Shown piece after piece: positions 19,972 through 29,258 of a stretch of DNA of 64,000 bases. Made by a program: the position numbers and the translations under genes. Origin of the DNA: Nocardioides silvaticus (lineage in GTDB: Bacteria; Actinomycetota; Actinomycetes; Propionibacteriales; Nocardioidaceae); NCBI RefSeq assembly GCF_003160695.1, contig NZ_QGDD01000001.1:682001-746000 (forward strand). The letters run 5' to 3'. Under the pieces are notes generated by a model that ran no database searches, was not told the origin of the DNA, and worked only from the letters and a program-made list of their open reading frames with translations. The stretch's first letter is position 1. Each line of letters begins with the position of its first letter.

Positions 19972-22012
19972 CCCGATCGAGAAGCTCACCGGTCTCGGAG
20001 ACGCGTTGGAGGGCGCACCCATGCCACTTCCCGCTTCCGAGATCCGCGCCCGTGGCGACCGGATCCGCCGCCGCCGTCACGCCGTCCTCGCCGGCGCCAG
20101 TGCCGCCGTCGTGGCCGCCGTCGCTGTCCCGGTCATGGCGTTCACGTTCGACGGCGACGACGCCAAGGAGGCGCCACCGGTCGACAACTCGGTCAGTGAC
20201 CCCGTGCCGGCGCCGACGTCCGCGTCGCTCAGCCAGAGCAACCTGCTGACGGACGAGCAGGCCATCTACCCCAACGGCGGTGCCGACTGGCGCGCGGCCG
20301 GGACCTCCGAGGGCGACGGGCAGGCAGCAGCCTCCCCGTGTCAGCAGAGCACGATGAAGGGGCTGGGCGCCGGGACGGTCTTCCAGCGCGACTTCGAGTT
20401 CGTGTCGACCGACACGGGGGAGGTGGCCACGACGCTGCACTTCAACGAGGTGATCGCCGAGTTCCCGAGCGTGCGCGAGGCAGAAGCGGCCTACACCGAG
20501 ATCCGGGGCTGGTACGACGACTGCCGGCCCACGGGTTCGGAGTCCTACCGCGCCGGCGAGTTCTCCGACGTGCCGATCGGCGAGGTCGGTCTGGTGGGGG
20601 CGGCGGAGGTCCAGGTCTCGTCGTACGGGCCGGTCGACGAGGAGATCGACCCCTTCGGCGAGGAGAGCTGGTACCTCGAGACCGGACTGGTGCAGATCGA
20701 CGACCGGATCGCTGTGCTGACCCAGCTCATCCACGGCCAGGACTACAACTGGCCCGAAGGCACGCCTGTCTTCCAGATGGCTCCCGACGCCGCCACCCAG
20801 CTCGCGCTGGGCAACGAGGGCCAGACTGCGGAGCCGACGCCGGGCGTCGACTGGCCGACGTCCATTCCCGCTGGCTTCCCGCTCGACTCCGGCTGGCCCG
20901 AGGACGACGGCAACGACGAGTACCGCCTCGACGCCCCGAGCGCCGACAACCAGGCGATGATCCCGGCCGGCGAGCTCGACGCGTGCCTGTTCTCGCCCGC
21001 CGATCCGGGCGCGACCGCCCGGTTGACGACCCGGCTCTCCTACGCCACGGACGGTTACGTCCGCGAGCTGCAGCTGTTCCCCTCCGACCGGGAAGCGACC
21101 TCCTACGTCGACCAGCTCCGCCAGCTCTTCGGCGCCTGTCCGACCGACGGGACGACGCCGACGTTCACCACCGAGGTGAGCGACGGCGCGATCGGCGAGG
21201 AGTCGGTGGTGATCACCAGGGTGGGCGAGGAGATCTACCGCACGGTCATCAACGTGGTGCGCATCGGCAACGCGGTGGTCGTCGACCTCACGAGCGACGA
21301 GGGTCTTGCCGCGGACATCGACAGCCTCACCGTCGAGACCAGCGAGAACCTCGCCGACGTCGTCGCCGCCGTCAACGACCTGCAGGGCGGCACCCCGGGG
21401 GACGACCCCGGCCCCGACCTGAGCGCTCCGGCCGGGACCACCACCATCCCCGACGCCTTCCCGCTCGACCGCGCGCTCGACGAGCCGCCGGTCGCGGACA
21501 GCGACACCCAGGTCGCGGGACCGGACGGGACGGTCGACGGGGTCCGTCCGCAGACCGCCTGCGGCGAGCCGCTGTCGATGCCCGGCCGCGGCGACCCGGC
21601 GGACCGGCTGGGCTACTCGGTCTCGACCATCGGCGGTTATGACGGCCGCACCCTCGAGACCTATCCGACCGTCCAGGACGCGCTGGACCGGATGGAGCAG
21701 CTCCGCGCGCAGCTCCAGGGCTGTGAGCGGGACGACGAGGGGGACGGCTTGTCCGCCCGGCTCTGGGAGTCGCACAGCTCCGACACCGGCTACGAGTCCG
21801 TCACGTTCGGCTGGACCTACGAGGCGACCGAGTTCCAGGCCGCGAGTGCGGGCCAGCTCTACACCGTCGTGCGGGTCGGCAACGCGATCCTCGGGCTCGA
21901 GTGGGGCAGCGAGGGCAGCGCCCAGTCCCAGATCGACCTCGCCCCCGACCAGGTGCAGCTCGCCAAGCTCATCGCCGCCGAGATGTGCGTGTTCCAAGCG
22001 GCCTGGTGCTGA
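19964..22012 (+). CDS. Membrane protein with three tandem Cys-pair ectodomain modules, partner of the sigma factor
   Basis: 682 residues. A short cytoplasmic N-terminus (1-38) carries LPASEIRARGDRIRRRRHA, then one TM helix (about 39-60). The exterior holds three repeats, about 100-285, 300-475 and 490-682, the last two introduced by SIPAGFPLD and TIPDAFPLD. Each has a Cys pair 51-61 residues apart (126/187, 341/392, 533/587), and modules 2 and 3 share a VVRIGNAVV / VVRVGNAIL strand; the protein ends with C675 and C682. No zinc anti-sigma motif (HxxxCxxC) is visible, so if it inhibits the sigma factor it must use the 38-residue N-terminus. Layout recalls PknH-type sensor domains; that is an inference. 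Confidence 0.8.
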   Translation: MSDPIEKLTGLGDALEGAPMPLPASEIRARGDRIRRRRHAVLAGASAAVVAAVAVPVMAFTFDGDDAKEAPPVDNSVSDPVPAPTSASLSQSNLLTDEQAIYPNGGADWRAAGTSEGDGQAAASPCQQSTMKGLGAGTVFQRDFEFVSTDTGEVATTLHFNEVIAEFPSVREAEAAYTEIRGWYDDCRPTGSESYRAGEFSDVPIGEVGLVGAAEVQVSSYGPVDEEIDPFGEESWYLETGLVQIDDRIAVLTQLIHGQDYNWPEGTPVFQMAPDAATQLALGNEGQTAEPTPGVDWPTSIPAGFPLDSGWPEDDGNDEYRLDAPSADNQAMIPAGELDACLFSPADPGATARLTTRLSYATDGYVRELQLFPSDREATSYVDQLRQLFGACPTDGTTPTFTTEVSDGAIGEESVVITRVGEEIYRTVINVVRIGNAVVVDLTSDEGLAADIDSLTVETSENLADVVAAVNDLQGGTPGDDPGPDLSAPAGTTTIPDAFPLDRALDEPPVADSDTQVAGPDGTVDGVRPQTACGEPLSMPGRGDPADRLGYSVSTIGGYDGRTLETYPTVQDALDRMEQLRAQLQGCERDDEGDGLSARLWESHSSDTGYESVTFGWTYEATEFQAASAGQLYTVVRVGNAILGLEWGSEGSAQSQIDLAPDQVQLAKLIAAEMCVFQAAWC

Positions 22013-22021
22013 GGCCGTGCC

Positions 22022-22750
22022 GTGCAAGGCCGTCCGCGTCCTTTCCTGGTCGTCCCGGCGTTGGTCCTCGTCGCGGGCATCACAGCGTGCCGGGGCGAGG
22101 GCCCCGCTGAGGAACCGGTCGCGACCGATCCGCTGACCGCGAGTGTCGACGATCCGACGAGCGCGGCCGCCGCGACCGTCGACCCGGCGTCCGCAATCCC
22201 GGACGACTTCCCCCTCGCAGCCGATTGGCCCCCGCGCCCGGGCGAGCCCGGGTACCTGGGTCTGCAGGGTCCGGATCGTGAGCTCCCCGCGATCGACCAC
22301 CAGCCGTGCGACGTCGTGGCCGCCGATCCGGCGTTTCGCGACAGACGGCGCGCCGACTGGGGTGACGTGGAGGACGACCGGTCGCGGCAGCTCACCGTCT
22401 ATCGCTCCGAGCAGGACGCGGAGGAGGCGCTGCAGGCGATCATCGAGGTCTACCGGCACTGTCCCGAGCGCTTCGACGGCCCCTCCTGGGTCGGCTACGT
22501 GCTCCAGCAGACGTCGTACGGCGACGCCTCGTGGTCGGTCACCGCGACCGAGACCTTCGACGGCTACCGCACCAGCTACCTCGGAGTCCGGCACCTGGTG
22601 CGGGTCGGACAGGCGGTCCTCGTCACCGTCGACCACAACGAGGGCGGCTTCGGCCCGCCGGGCTCGCTCGAGGAGAACGTCGCGCGCCCTGTCGCCGAGG
22701 CCAGGGACGTGATCGACGCGATGTGCGTCTTCTCGACCACCGGCTGCTGA
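22022..22750 (+). CDS. Lipoprotein with one Cys-pair ectodomain module
   Basis: 242 residues. The signal peptide ends at a lipobox, GITAC with Cys23. The mature part is one copy of the module found in the two preceding proteins: it opens AIPDDFPLAADWP (59-70), has Cys96 and Cys147 51 residues apart, the strand LVRVGQAVLVTV, and closes with MCVFSTTGC (C235, C242), nearly identical to MCVFQAAWC at the end of the preceding protein. The GTG start lies nine bases after that gene's stop, so the three genes form one operon. Likely a surface partner or competitor for the same ligand; ligand unknown. Confidence 0.75.
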   Translation: MQGRPRPFLVVPALVLVAGITACRGEGPAEEPVATDPLTASVDDPTSAAAATVDPASAIPDDFPLAADWPPRPGEPGYLGLQGPDRELPAIDHQPCDVVAADPAFRDRRRADWGDVEDDRSRQLTVYRSEQDAEEALQAIIEVYRHCPERFDGPSWVGYVLQQTSYGDASWSVTATETFDGYRTSYLGVRHLVRVGQAVLVTVDHNEGGFGPPGSLEENVARPVAEARDVIDAMCVFSTTGC

Positions 22751-22790
22751 CCCGATCATGACTGTCGGAGCCCACTGCCAGGATCGCGCC

Positions 22791-23156
22791 ATGATCGATC
22801 ACCTGGGCATCAACTGTGCGGACCTCGAGGCCGCGAAGCGCTTCTACGACACCGTGCTCGGCACCCTCGGCTACTCGCGGGTGATGGACTTCGACGAGGC
22901 CGTCGGCTACGGCAAGGACTCCCCCGACTTCTGGCTGAGCCGGTACGAGGACATGCCGCCGCAGCGCGAGGTCCACGTCGCGTTCCAGGCCGCCGACCCG
23001 GCGGCGGTCGAGGCGTTCCACGACGCCGCGGTCAGCCTCGGCGCGGAGTCGCTGCACGCGCCGCGGCTGTTCCCGGAGTACCACGAGCGCTACTTCGGCG
23101 CCTTCGTCCGCGACCTCGATGGCAACAACATCGAGGCCGTCTGCCACCAGGGCTGA
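22791..23156 (+). CDS. VOC family protein (glyoxalase/bleomycin-resistance fold)
   Basis: A 121-residue protein of the vicinal oxygen chelate superfamily. It begins MIDHLGINCADLEAAKRFYDTVLGTLGY, where His4 is the first metal ligand; HVAF near the middle gives the second, and GAFVRDLDGNNIEAVCH at the C-terminus carries the Glu ligand. This is the single-domain form, active as a dimer. Substrate unknown. The frame opens 33 bases earlier, but family homology starts at ATG 22791. Ends 18 bp before a bidirectional terminator shared with sucD. Confidence 0.85.
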   Translation: MIDHLGINCADLEAAKRFYDTVLGTLGYSRVMDFDEAVGYGKDSPDFWLSRYEDMPPQREVHVAFQAADPAAVEAFHDAAVSLGAESLHAPRLFPEYHERYFGAFVRDLDGNNIEAVCHQG

Positions 23157-23173
23157 CGGCGCCGCGGACGACG

Positions 23174-23205
23174 AAGGGCCCCCACCCGAGCGGGTGGCGG
23201 CCCTT
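23174..23205. terminator. Bidirectional terminator between the VOC gene and sucD
   Basis: AAGGGCC (23174-23180) pairs with GGCCCTT (23199-23205), and inner CCACCC (23182-23187) with GGGTGG (23192-23197), loop gagc. It lies between two convergent genes and can serve both. Confidence 0.75.
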
Positions 23206-23227
23206 GGTCTGCTCGACCTCCGGGAGG

Positions 23228-24124
23228 TCAGAGGCTCTGCAGGATCTCCCGCGCCAGGGCGGCGGTGGCGGACGGCGTCTTGCCGACCTTCACGCCGACG
23301 GCCTCGAGGGCCTCCTGCTTCGCCGCGGCGGTGCCGGAGGAGCCGGAGACGATGGCGCCGGCGTGGCCCATGGTCTTGCCCTCGGGGGCGGTGAAGCCCG
23401 CGACGTAGCCGACGACCGGCTTGGTGATGTTCTCCTTGATGTACGCCGCGGCCCGCTCCTCCGCGTCGCCACCGATCTCGCCGATCATGACGATGACCTT
23501 GGTGTCCGGGTCCTCCTCGAAGGCCTGGAGCGCGTCGATGTGGGTGGTGCCCACGATCGGGTCGCCGCCGATGCCGATGGCGGTCGAGAAGCCGTAGTCC
23601 TTCAGCTCGAACATCATCTGGTAGGTCAGCGTGCCCGACTTCGACACGAGGCCGACCGGGCCGGAGCCGGTGATGGTGTGCGGGGTGATGCCGGCGAGCG
23701 ACTCGCCCGGCGTGATGATGCCGGGGCAGTTCGGGCCGATCATCCGGGTGGACTTGCCCTGCAGGTAGGACCACACCTCGGCGGTGTCCTGCACCGGCAC
23801 GCCCTCGGTGATCACGACGATCAGCGGCATCTCGGCGTCGATGGCCTCGATGCAGGCGTCCTTGGTGAACGCCGGCGGCACGAACAGGACCGACACGTCG
23901 GCGCCGGTCTCCTTCATCGCCTCGGCGACCGTTCCGAACACCGGGAGCTCGACGTCGGCACCGTTGGCGTCCTTGTGGGTGACGGTGGTGCCGGCCTTGC
24001 GGGCGTTGACCCCGCCGACGATGGTCGCGCCCGACTCGAGCATCAGGGCGGTGTGCTTGGCACCCATGCCGCCGGTGATGCCCTGGACGATGATCTTGGA
24101 GTCCTTGTTCAGGTAGATGCTCAT
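23228..24124 (-). CDS. sucD: Succinyl-CoA synthetase alpha subunit
   Basis: A 298-residue ADP-forming succinate-CoA ligase alpha subunit of the TCA cycle. CoA-binding [18 protein letters not shown] is near residues 16-33, the phosphate loop is [12 protein letters not shown], and the phosphorylated catalytic histidine is in [18 protein letters not shown]. Starts ATG 24124, 10 bp after the sucC stop (AGAGGGACGAC supplies the ribosome binding site), so sucC-sucD form an operon read on the minus strand. Confidence 0.97.
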   Translation of the reverse strand: MSIYLNKDSKIIVQGITGGMGAKHTALMLESGATIVGGVNARKAGTTVTHKDANGADVELPVFGTVAEAMKETGADVSVLFVPPAFTKDACIEAIDAEMPLIVVITEGVPVQDTAEVWSYLQGKSTRMIGPNCPGIITPGESLAGITPHTITGSGPVGLVSKSGTLTYQMMFELKDYGFSTAIGIGGDPIVGTTHIDALQAFEEDPDTKVIVMIGEIGGDAEERAAAYIKENITKPVVGYVAGFTAPEGKTMGHAGAIVSGSSGTAAAKQEALEAVGVKVGKTPSATAALAREILQSL

Positions 24125-24134
24125 GTCGTCCCTC

Positions 24135-25301
24135 TCAGACGTTCGCCAGCTCGGCGGCCTTGTCGGCCGCGCCGTCCATGGTGTCGACGAGGGTCACCAG
24201 CGGGTGGTTGGCCTCGGCGAGGATCTGGCGACCCAGGTCCACGTTGTTGCCGTCGAGACGTACGACGAGCGGCTTGCTGGCCGCGTCGCCGAGCAGCTCC
24301 AGTGCACCGACGATGCCCTTGGCGACCTCGTCGCAGGCAGTGATGCCGCCGAAGACGTTGACGAAGACCGACTTCACCTGCTCGTCGTTGAGGATCACGT
24401 CGAGGCCGTTGGCCATGACCTCCGCGTTGGCGCCGCCGCCGATGTCGAGGAAGTTGGCCGGCTTGACGCCGCCGTGGTCCTCTCCGGCGTACGCGACGAC
24501 GTCGAGGGTGCTCATCACGAGACCCGCGCCGTTGCCGATGATGCCGACCTGGCCGTCGAGCTTGACGTAGTTGAGACCGAGGTCCTTGGCCTTCGCCTCG
24601 AGCGGGTCGGCCTCCTCACGGATCACGAACTGCTCGTGGTCGGGGTGCCGTACCTCCGAGGCGTTGTCGTCGAGCGACACCTTGCCGTCGAGGGCCTCGA
24701 GCTTGTCGCCCTCGAGCCGGGCGAGCGGGTTGACCTCGACGAGGGTCGCGTCCTCCTCGACGAAGACCTTGAAGAGCTGCTCGATCATCGTGACGGCCTG
24801 CTCGAACACCGGCTCCGGGAAGGCGGCCTCGGTGGCGATCTCACGTGCCTTGGCGGCGTCGACGCCCGCGCCGGGGTCGATCGCGACCTTCTTGACGGCG
24901 TCGGGGTTGGTCTTGGCGACCTCCTCGATCTCCACGCCACCCTCGACCGAGGCGATGCACAGGTACTGGCGGTTCGAGCGGTCGAGCAGGAAGGAGAAGT
25001 AGTACTCCTCCTCCGGCGGGGTCGCGGGAGTGATCAGGACCCGGTTGACCGTGAGGCCCTTGATCTCCATGCCGAGGATGTTGCTCGCGTGCTCGAAGGC
25101 CTCGTCCGCGGTCTTGGCGAGCTTGACGCCGCCGGCCTTGCCACGGCCACCGGCCTTGACCTGCGCCTTGACGACGGTCACGCCACCGAGCTGCTCCGCG
25201 GCGGCCCTCGCCTCCTCAGCCGTCTCGACGACGACTCCGAGGGTGGTCGTCACACCGTGCTTCGCGAAGAGCTCCTTCGCTTGGTACTCCATCAGGTCCA
25301 C
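24135..25301 (-). CDS. sucC: Succinyl-CoA synthetase beta subunit
   Basis: A 388-residue ADP-forming beta subunit with an ATP-grasp domain: [17 protein letters not shown] near residues 45-61 binds nucleotide, EVNPLARL carries the metal-binding Asn/Glu, and [18 protein letters not shown] is the C-terminal power-helix signature. I prefer GTG 25301, which gives [17 protein letters not shown] and aligns with the usual MDLFEYQAK start, over the ATG three codons later; AAGGA lies about 10 bases upstream. Forms an operon with sucD. Confidence 0.96.
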   Translation of the reverse strand: MDLMEYQAKELFAKHGVTTTLGVVVETAEEARAAAEQLGGVTVVKAQVKAGGRGKAGGVKLAKTADEAFEHASNILGMEIKGLTVNRVLITPATPPEEEYYFSFLLDRSNRQYLCIASVEGGVEIEEVAKTNPDAVKKVAIDPGAGVDAAKAREIATEAAFPEPVFEQAVTMIEQLFKVFVEEDATLVEVNPLARLEGDKLEALDGKVSLDDNASEVRHPDHEQFVIREEADPLEAKAKDLGLNYVKLDGQVGIIGNGAGLVMSTLDVVAYAGEDHGGVKPANFLDIGGGANAEVMANGLDVILNDEQVKSVFVNVFGGITACDEVAKGIVGALELLGDAASKPLVVRLDGNNVDLGRQILAEANHPLVTLVDTMDGAADKAAELANV

Positions 25302-25357
25302 TGACTCATGTCCTTGCTGGTCGGGGGTGGGCCGCGCTGCACTGCGGGTCCTCGGGC

Positions 25358-25363
25358 ACACTA
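25358..25363 (-). promoter_or_regulatory. Possible -10 element for sucCD
   Basis: TAGTGT on the minus strand, about 57 bases upstream of the sucC GTG. No clear -35 hexamer; tentative. Confidence 0.3.
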
Positions 25364-25511
25364 GTCGGCCCCGCCGGTGCCCGACGAGGGTGCCCATCCG
25401 CAGCGTGACCTGGGTAACACGCGCGATCGGGCGGGAAGACGACGCTCGGGCTCAGGGACAAATGTCCTACTTCTTCCTGGGGAAGGATTTCGGGGACGCC
25501 GATCCATCCGT

Positions 25512-25517
25512 TAAGGT
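25512..25517 (+). promoter_or_regulatory. Possible -10 element TAAGGT for the M23 peptidase gene
   Basis: CCGTTAAGGTCG about 45 bases upstream of the M23 start. The hexamer fits TAnnnT; no -35 is clear. The rest of 25302-25561 shows nothing else I can name. Confidence 0.35.
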
Positions 25518-25561
25518 CGTCCGGATTGTTCGGGTGGGGCCGAACGTGACCAGTCGTCGAC

Positions 25562-26581
25562 ATGGGGACACGCGAACCGATGGGGAATCACCGAGGGGCA
25601 CGACGCGCGTCGTCGCGAGGCCGCTCGGAACGCGCTGAGACGCCGTACGTCGGACGCCGGGTCGCGGGACGTAGTACCCCGGCCCAGCCGGTCCACACGT
25701 CTCTGGCTTCCGAGACGCAGGCCGCCGCTCCCGAGCTGAAGCCGGTCACCGTCGAGCTCCCCGCGGTCTTCACCGCCACGACGACGGGCTCGTTGAGCCC
25801 GGCCGTCCCGGGCAAGCGCCGCGCGGCCAAGTCGGCCCGGTCGCGGGTCCGCGGCCTGCCGTCGATGCCGGTCCTGGCCGGTGTCGCCGTCCTGGCCGTT
25901 GCCGCCGGCGGCGTGCTCCAGACCAACGGCCCGCAGCTGGCCGCCCACGACTCGGCACGGGTGGCCGCGCCCAACGCCGCCTCCGGCGTGATCGGCAGCG
26001 GCAGCTACAGCGCGGTCGGCCGCGAGCCGGTCGTCAGCCGCGACTCCGACCGCGACGCGCTCGACGACGCCAGCGAGGCGACGCTGGTCCAGGAGGTCGA
26101 GATCCAGGCCGAGCAGCGCAACGAGGCGCTCGGTGACCTGGCGCAGCAGGCCGAGAAGGAAGCCGAGAACATCAACGCCAACCAGTGGGTGCTGCCGGTT
26201 GCCGGCTACCGGCTCTCCGCCGAGTTCGGCCAGGCGGGGCCGTACTGGTCCAGCGGCTATCACACCGGCCTCGACTTCGCGGCTCCGACCGGCACGCCCA
26301 TCAAGTCGATCGCGAACGGCGTGGTCACCGATGTCGGCTACGAGGGCGCCTACGGCAACCAGACCATCATCACGCTCGAGGACGGCACCGAGGTCTGGTA
26401 CAACCACCAGAACTCCATCACCGTCGCCGTCGGCGACACCGTCGTGGCCGGCCAGCAGATCGGCACCGTCGGCTCGACCGGCAACTCGACCGGCCCGCAC
26501 CTGCACCTCGAGGTCCGCCCCGGTGGCGGTGACCCGGTCGACCCCTACGCCGCGCTGGTCGTCAACGGCGTGCGCCCGTAG
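25562..26581 (+). CDS. M23 family metallopeptidase (LytM domain), membrane anchored
   Basis: 339 residues. A basic, Arg/Ser-rich cytoplasmic tail (1-100) precedes one TM helix at about 101-118 (SMPVLAGVAVLAVAAGG). An exterior coiled segment rich in Glu/Gln (DDASEATLVQEVEIQAEQRNEAL in part) leads to the LytM domain, with zinc motif HxxxD in GYHTGLDFAAPTGTP and HxH in GPHLHLEVRPGG. Such enzymes cut peptidoglycan cross-links during growth. ATG 25562 or 25580 are both possible; neither has a good ribosome binding site. It converges with pcrA with zero bases between the stops. Confidence 0.88.
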   Translation: MGTREPMGNHRGARRASSRGRSERAETPYVGRRVAGRSTPAQPVHTSLASETQAAAPELKPVTVELPAVFTATTTGSLSPAVPGKRRAAKSARSRVRGLPSMPVLAGVAVLAVAAGGVLQTNGPQLAAHDSARVAAPNAASGVIGSGSYSAVGREPVVSRDSDRDALDDASEATLVQEVEIQAEQRNEALGDLAQQAEKEAENINANQWVLPVAGYRLSAEFGQAGPYWSSGYHTGLDFAAPTGTPIKSIANGVVTDVGYEGAYGNQTIITLEDGTEVWYNHQNSITVAVGDTVVAGQQIGTVGSTGNSTGPHLHLEVRPGGGDPVDPYAALVVNGVRP

Positions 26582-29068
26582 TCAGAGCTTCTCGACGGGG
26601 GCGTAACGCAGCAGCAGCCGCTTGACGCCCTCGGTGCCGAAGTCGATCGAGGCGACCGACTTGTCGGCCACGCCCTCGACCGAGACGACGGTGCCGAGGC
26701 CGAAGCTGTCGTGGGTGACCCGGTCGCCGGGCTCGAGGACCGGGATCGGGCGGCTCGGCTTCGCCTTCGCGGCGGCGTCGGCGCGGGCCGCGGAGGCCGT
26801 GAAATTGCGTCGGCCGGCTGCGTTGGGGACGCCGAGGCGGTTGCCGCCCCACGACCCGCCGTCCTCGGCGTCGGAGGCGAAGGTGGGCCGGGCCCAGCGG
26901 GTCTGGTCCGCCTCGGTGCGGCGCCAGTCGACGAGGTCGATCGGCAGCTCGCCGAGGAAACGGGACGCCGGGTTGTGGGCGGGAGCGCCCCATGAGGACC
27001 GGACCACGGCGCGGGACACGTAGAGCCGCTCCCGCGCCCGGGTGATGCCGACGTAGGCGAGCCGGCGCTCCTCCTCCAGCTCCGGGCGGTCGCCGAGCGA
27101 CCGGGAGTGCGGGAACACCCCGTCCTCCAGGCCGGTCAGGAACACCACCGGGAACTCGAGGCCCTTGGCGGTGTGCAGCGTCATCAGCGTGACCACGCCC
27201 GGGTCCGGCGGGGCGTCCGGATCGTCGCCGTCGGCGGGTGCGTCGGGGATCTGGTCGGTGTCGGCGACCAGCGCCACCCGCTCCAGGAAGTCGGCGAGAC
27301 CGGGCTCGACGAGGCCGGCGTCGACGTCGGCCGGGTCGGCGCTGGGACCGGCGACCGGGTCCTCGGCGAACTCGCGGGCCACCGCCACCAGCTCGCCGAG
27401 GTTCTCCACACGGGTCTCGTCCTGCGGGTCGTCGGACTCCTCGAGGGACTTGAGGTAGCCCGAACGGTCGAGCACCGTCTCGAGGACGACGTCCGGTCGC
27501 TCGCCGGCTTCCACCATCGACTGCAGCTCGGTCACCAGCGCGACGAACTCCTCGATGTTGGTCTGGCTGCGGGTGGCCAGCCCGGGCGCCTCGTCGGCGC
27601 GCTGCAGCGCCTCCCAGAACGTGATCTGCTCGCGGCTGGCGAGCTCGGTGACACACTCGACGGCACGGTCGCCGATGCCCCGCTTGGGGGTGTTGAGGAT
27701 CCGGCGCAGCGAGACCTGGTCGTCGGGGTTGACGAGCATCCGCAGGTAGGCCAGCGCGTCGCGGACCTCGCGCCGCTCGTAGAACCGGACGCCGCCGACG
27801 ACCTTGTAGGGCAGGCCGGTGCGGATGAAGATCTCCTCGAAGACCCGGGACTGCGCGTTGGTGCGGTAGAAGACCGCGACGTCGCCGGCGCGGGCGCCGG
27901 TGTCGGTCAGCTTGTCGATCTCGTCGGAGACGAACCGCGCCTCGTCGTGCTGGTCGTCGGCGACGTAGCCGACGATCCGCTCGCCGTCACCGGCGTCGGA
28001 CCACAGCCGCTTCTCCTTGCGGCCCTGGTTGTGCCCGATCACCGCGTTGGCAGCGGTCAGGATGGTCTGCGTCGACCGGTAGTTCTGCTCCAGCAGGATC
28101 GTCCGCGCGTCCGGGAAGTCCTGCTCGAAGTCGAGGATGTTGCGGATGTTGGCTCCGCGGAAGGCATAGATCGACTGGTCGGCGTCGCCGACGACCATCA
28201 GCTCCGCGGGCTCGCTCTCGGTCGTCGAGCCGGCCGAGGCCCCGTCGTACCCCTCCTCCAGGCTCTGCCCGCAGAGCTGGTGGATGAGGGCGTACTGGGC
28301 GTGGTTGGTGTCCTGGTACTCGTCGACGAGCACGTGCCGGAACCGGCGACGGTAGGTCTCGCGGATGTCGGGGTGGCCCTGGAAGAGTCGCACCGTCTCC
28401 ATGATCAGGTCGTCGAAGTCGAGGGCGTTGGCCTCGCGCAGCCGCCGCTGGTAGAGGGAGTACGCCGCCGCATAGCTCTCCTCGATGCTGTTGCGGGCGT
28501 CGGCTGTGACCTCGTCGGGGTCGCGCAGCTCGTTCTTGTGGTTGCTGATCCAGTGCAGGACCGGCCCCGGCTGGTAGCGCCGCGGGTCGAGGTCGAGGTC
28601 GTTGCAGACCAGGGTGATCAGCCGCTTCTGGTCCTGGGCGTCGTAGATCGAGAAGTTCGACTTCAGCCGCTCGTAGCCGAGGTGCTCGGCCTCCTTGCGC
28701 AGGATCCGGACGCAGGCGGAGTGGAAGGTGCTGACCCACATGATGCGGGCGCGGTTGCCGACCAGGTCGGACACCCGCTCCTTCATCTCGGCGGCGGCCT
28801 TGTTGGTGAACGTGATCGCCAGGATCGAGCCCGGGTGCGCCTTGCGCTCGGAGATCAGCCAAGCGATCCGCCGGGTCAGCACCCGGGTCTTCCCGGAGCC
28901 GGCGCCTGCCACGACCAGCAGCGGCGGACCGGCGTGGGTCACCGCCTCCTGCTGCGGTCCGTTGAGCCCCTCGAGCAGCTCGTCGGGGGTCGGCCCGCGT
29001 CTCGTCGTACGGGGCTCCTCGGCGGGGCTCATGCCCTCGAGGCCGGGCAGCGTCAGCGGATCACTCAT
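26582..29068 (-). CDS. pcrA: ATP-dependent DNA helicase UvrD/PcrA
   Basis: An 828-residue superfamily 1A 3'-5' helicase for repair and replication-conflict resolution. Motif I is AGAGSGKT at 54-61, motif Ia FTNKAAAEMKERV, motif II DEYQDTN, motif III VVGDADQSIYAFRGA, motif IV EQNYRST, motif V TLMTLHTAKGLEFPVVFLTG, and motif VI YVGITRARERLYV. The C-terminal end DSFGLGTVVSVEG...VKRLLLRYAPVEKL is the Tudor-like RNA-polymerase-binding domain of PcrA. ATG 29068. No LexA-type box was found upstream, but two palindromes lie between it and the TetR gene. Confidence 0.96.
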   Translation of the reverse strand: MSDPLTLPGLEGMSPAEEPRTTRRGPTPDELLEGLNGPQQEAVTHAGPPLLVVAGAGSGKTRVLTRRIAWLISERKAHPGSILAITFTNKAAAEMKERVSDLVGNRARIMWVSTFHSACVRILRKEAEHLGYERLKSNFSIYDAQDQKRLITLVCNDLDLDPRRYQPGPVLHWISNHKNELRDPDEVTADARNSIEESYAAAYSLYQRRLREANALDFDDLIMETVRLFQGHPDIRETYRRRFRHVLVDEYQDTNHAQYALIHQLCGQSLEEGYDGASAGSTTESEPAELMVVGDADQSIYAFRGANIRNILDFEQDFPDARTILLEQNYRSTQTILTAANAVIGHNQGRKEKRLWSDAGDGERIVGYVADDQHDEARFVSDEIDKLTDTGARAGDVAVFYRTNAQSRVFEEIFIRTGLPYKVVGGVRFYERREVRDALAYLRMLVNPDDQVSLRRILNTPKRGIGDRAVECVTELASREQITFWEALQRADEAPGLATRSQTNIEEFVALVTELQSMVEAGERPDVVLETVLDRSGYLKSLEESDDPQDETRVENLGELVAVAREFAEDPVAGPSADPADVDAGLVEPGLADFLERVALVADTDQIPDAPADGDDPDAPPDPGVVTLMTLHTAKGLEFPVVFLTGLEDGVFPHSRSLGDRPELEEERRLAYVGITRARERLYVSRAVVRSSWGAPAHNPASRFLGELPIDLVDWRRTEADQTRWARPTFASDAEDGGSWGGNRLGVPNAAGRRNFTASAARADAAAKAKPSRPIPVLEPGDRVTHDSFGLGTVVSVEGVADKSVASIDFGTEGVKRLLLRYAPVEKL

Positions 29069-29111
29069 TCTGCGTCCAGCCTACGGGCCGGCACCCCCGG
29101 GCCGGCGCGGT

Positions 29112-29146
29112 GCCTTGTCGGCCGGCCATGGGTCGGCCGACAAGGC
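29112..29146. promoter_or_regulatory. 13-bp perfect inverted repeat upstream of pcrA
   Basis: GCCTTGTCGGCCG (29112-29124) and its exact complement (29134-29146), loop of nine. It lies 44 bases upstream of the pcrA ATG and about 110 bases past the end of the upstream TetR gene. It may be the terminator of that gene or a control element of pcrA. Confidence 0.4.
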
Positions 29147-29232
29147 CCGCTGGCCGTTTCCGACCGGCGGCGCGGGCTCGCTCCAAGAGCACGCGCCTGA
29201 CTTGCTCCAGGGGGATTGGCGCAAGGACCTCA

Positions 29233-29243
29233 GTGTGACACAC
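29233..29243. promoter_or_regulatory. Palindrome GTGTGACACAC
   Basis: An 11-bp perfect palindrome 15 bases past the stop of the TetR gene on the minus strand and 165 bases from pcrA. Possible operator; too short to be sure. Confidence 0.25.
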
Positions 29244-29258
29244 GTCTAATGGAGAGTG

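Noticed and set aside
19877..22792. A 971-codon minus-strand open frame opposite the sigma/ectodomain cluster
   Set aside because: Composition is Arg/Gly/Val/Asp-rich as expected of an antisense frame in 70% GC DNA, and it lies antisense to well-supported genes with overlap-coupled starts.
25302..25561. c-di-AMP (ydaO) riboswitch before the M23 peptidase
   Set aside because: Such switches often precede cell-wall hydrolases in actinobacteria, but the conserved ydaO blocks could not be found here.
29069..29258. LexA/SOS box upstream of pcrA
   Set aside because: No CGAACnnnnGTTCG-like sequence is present; the palindromes found have a different form.
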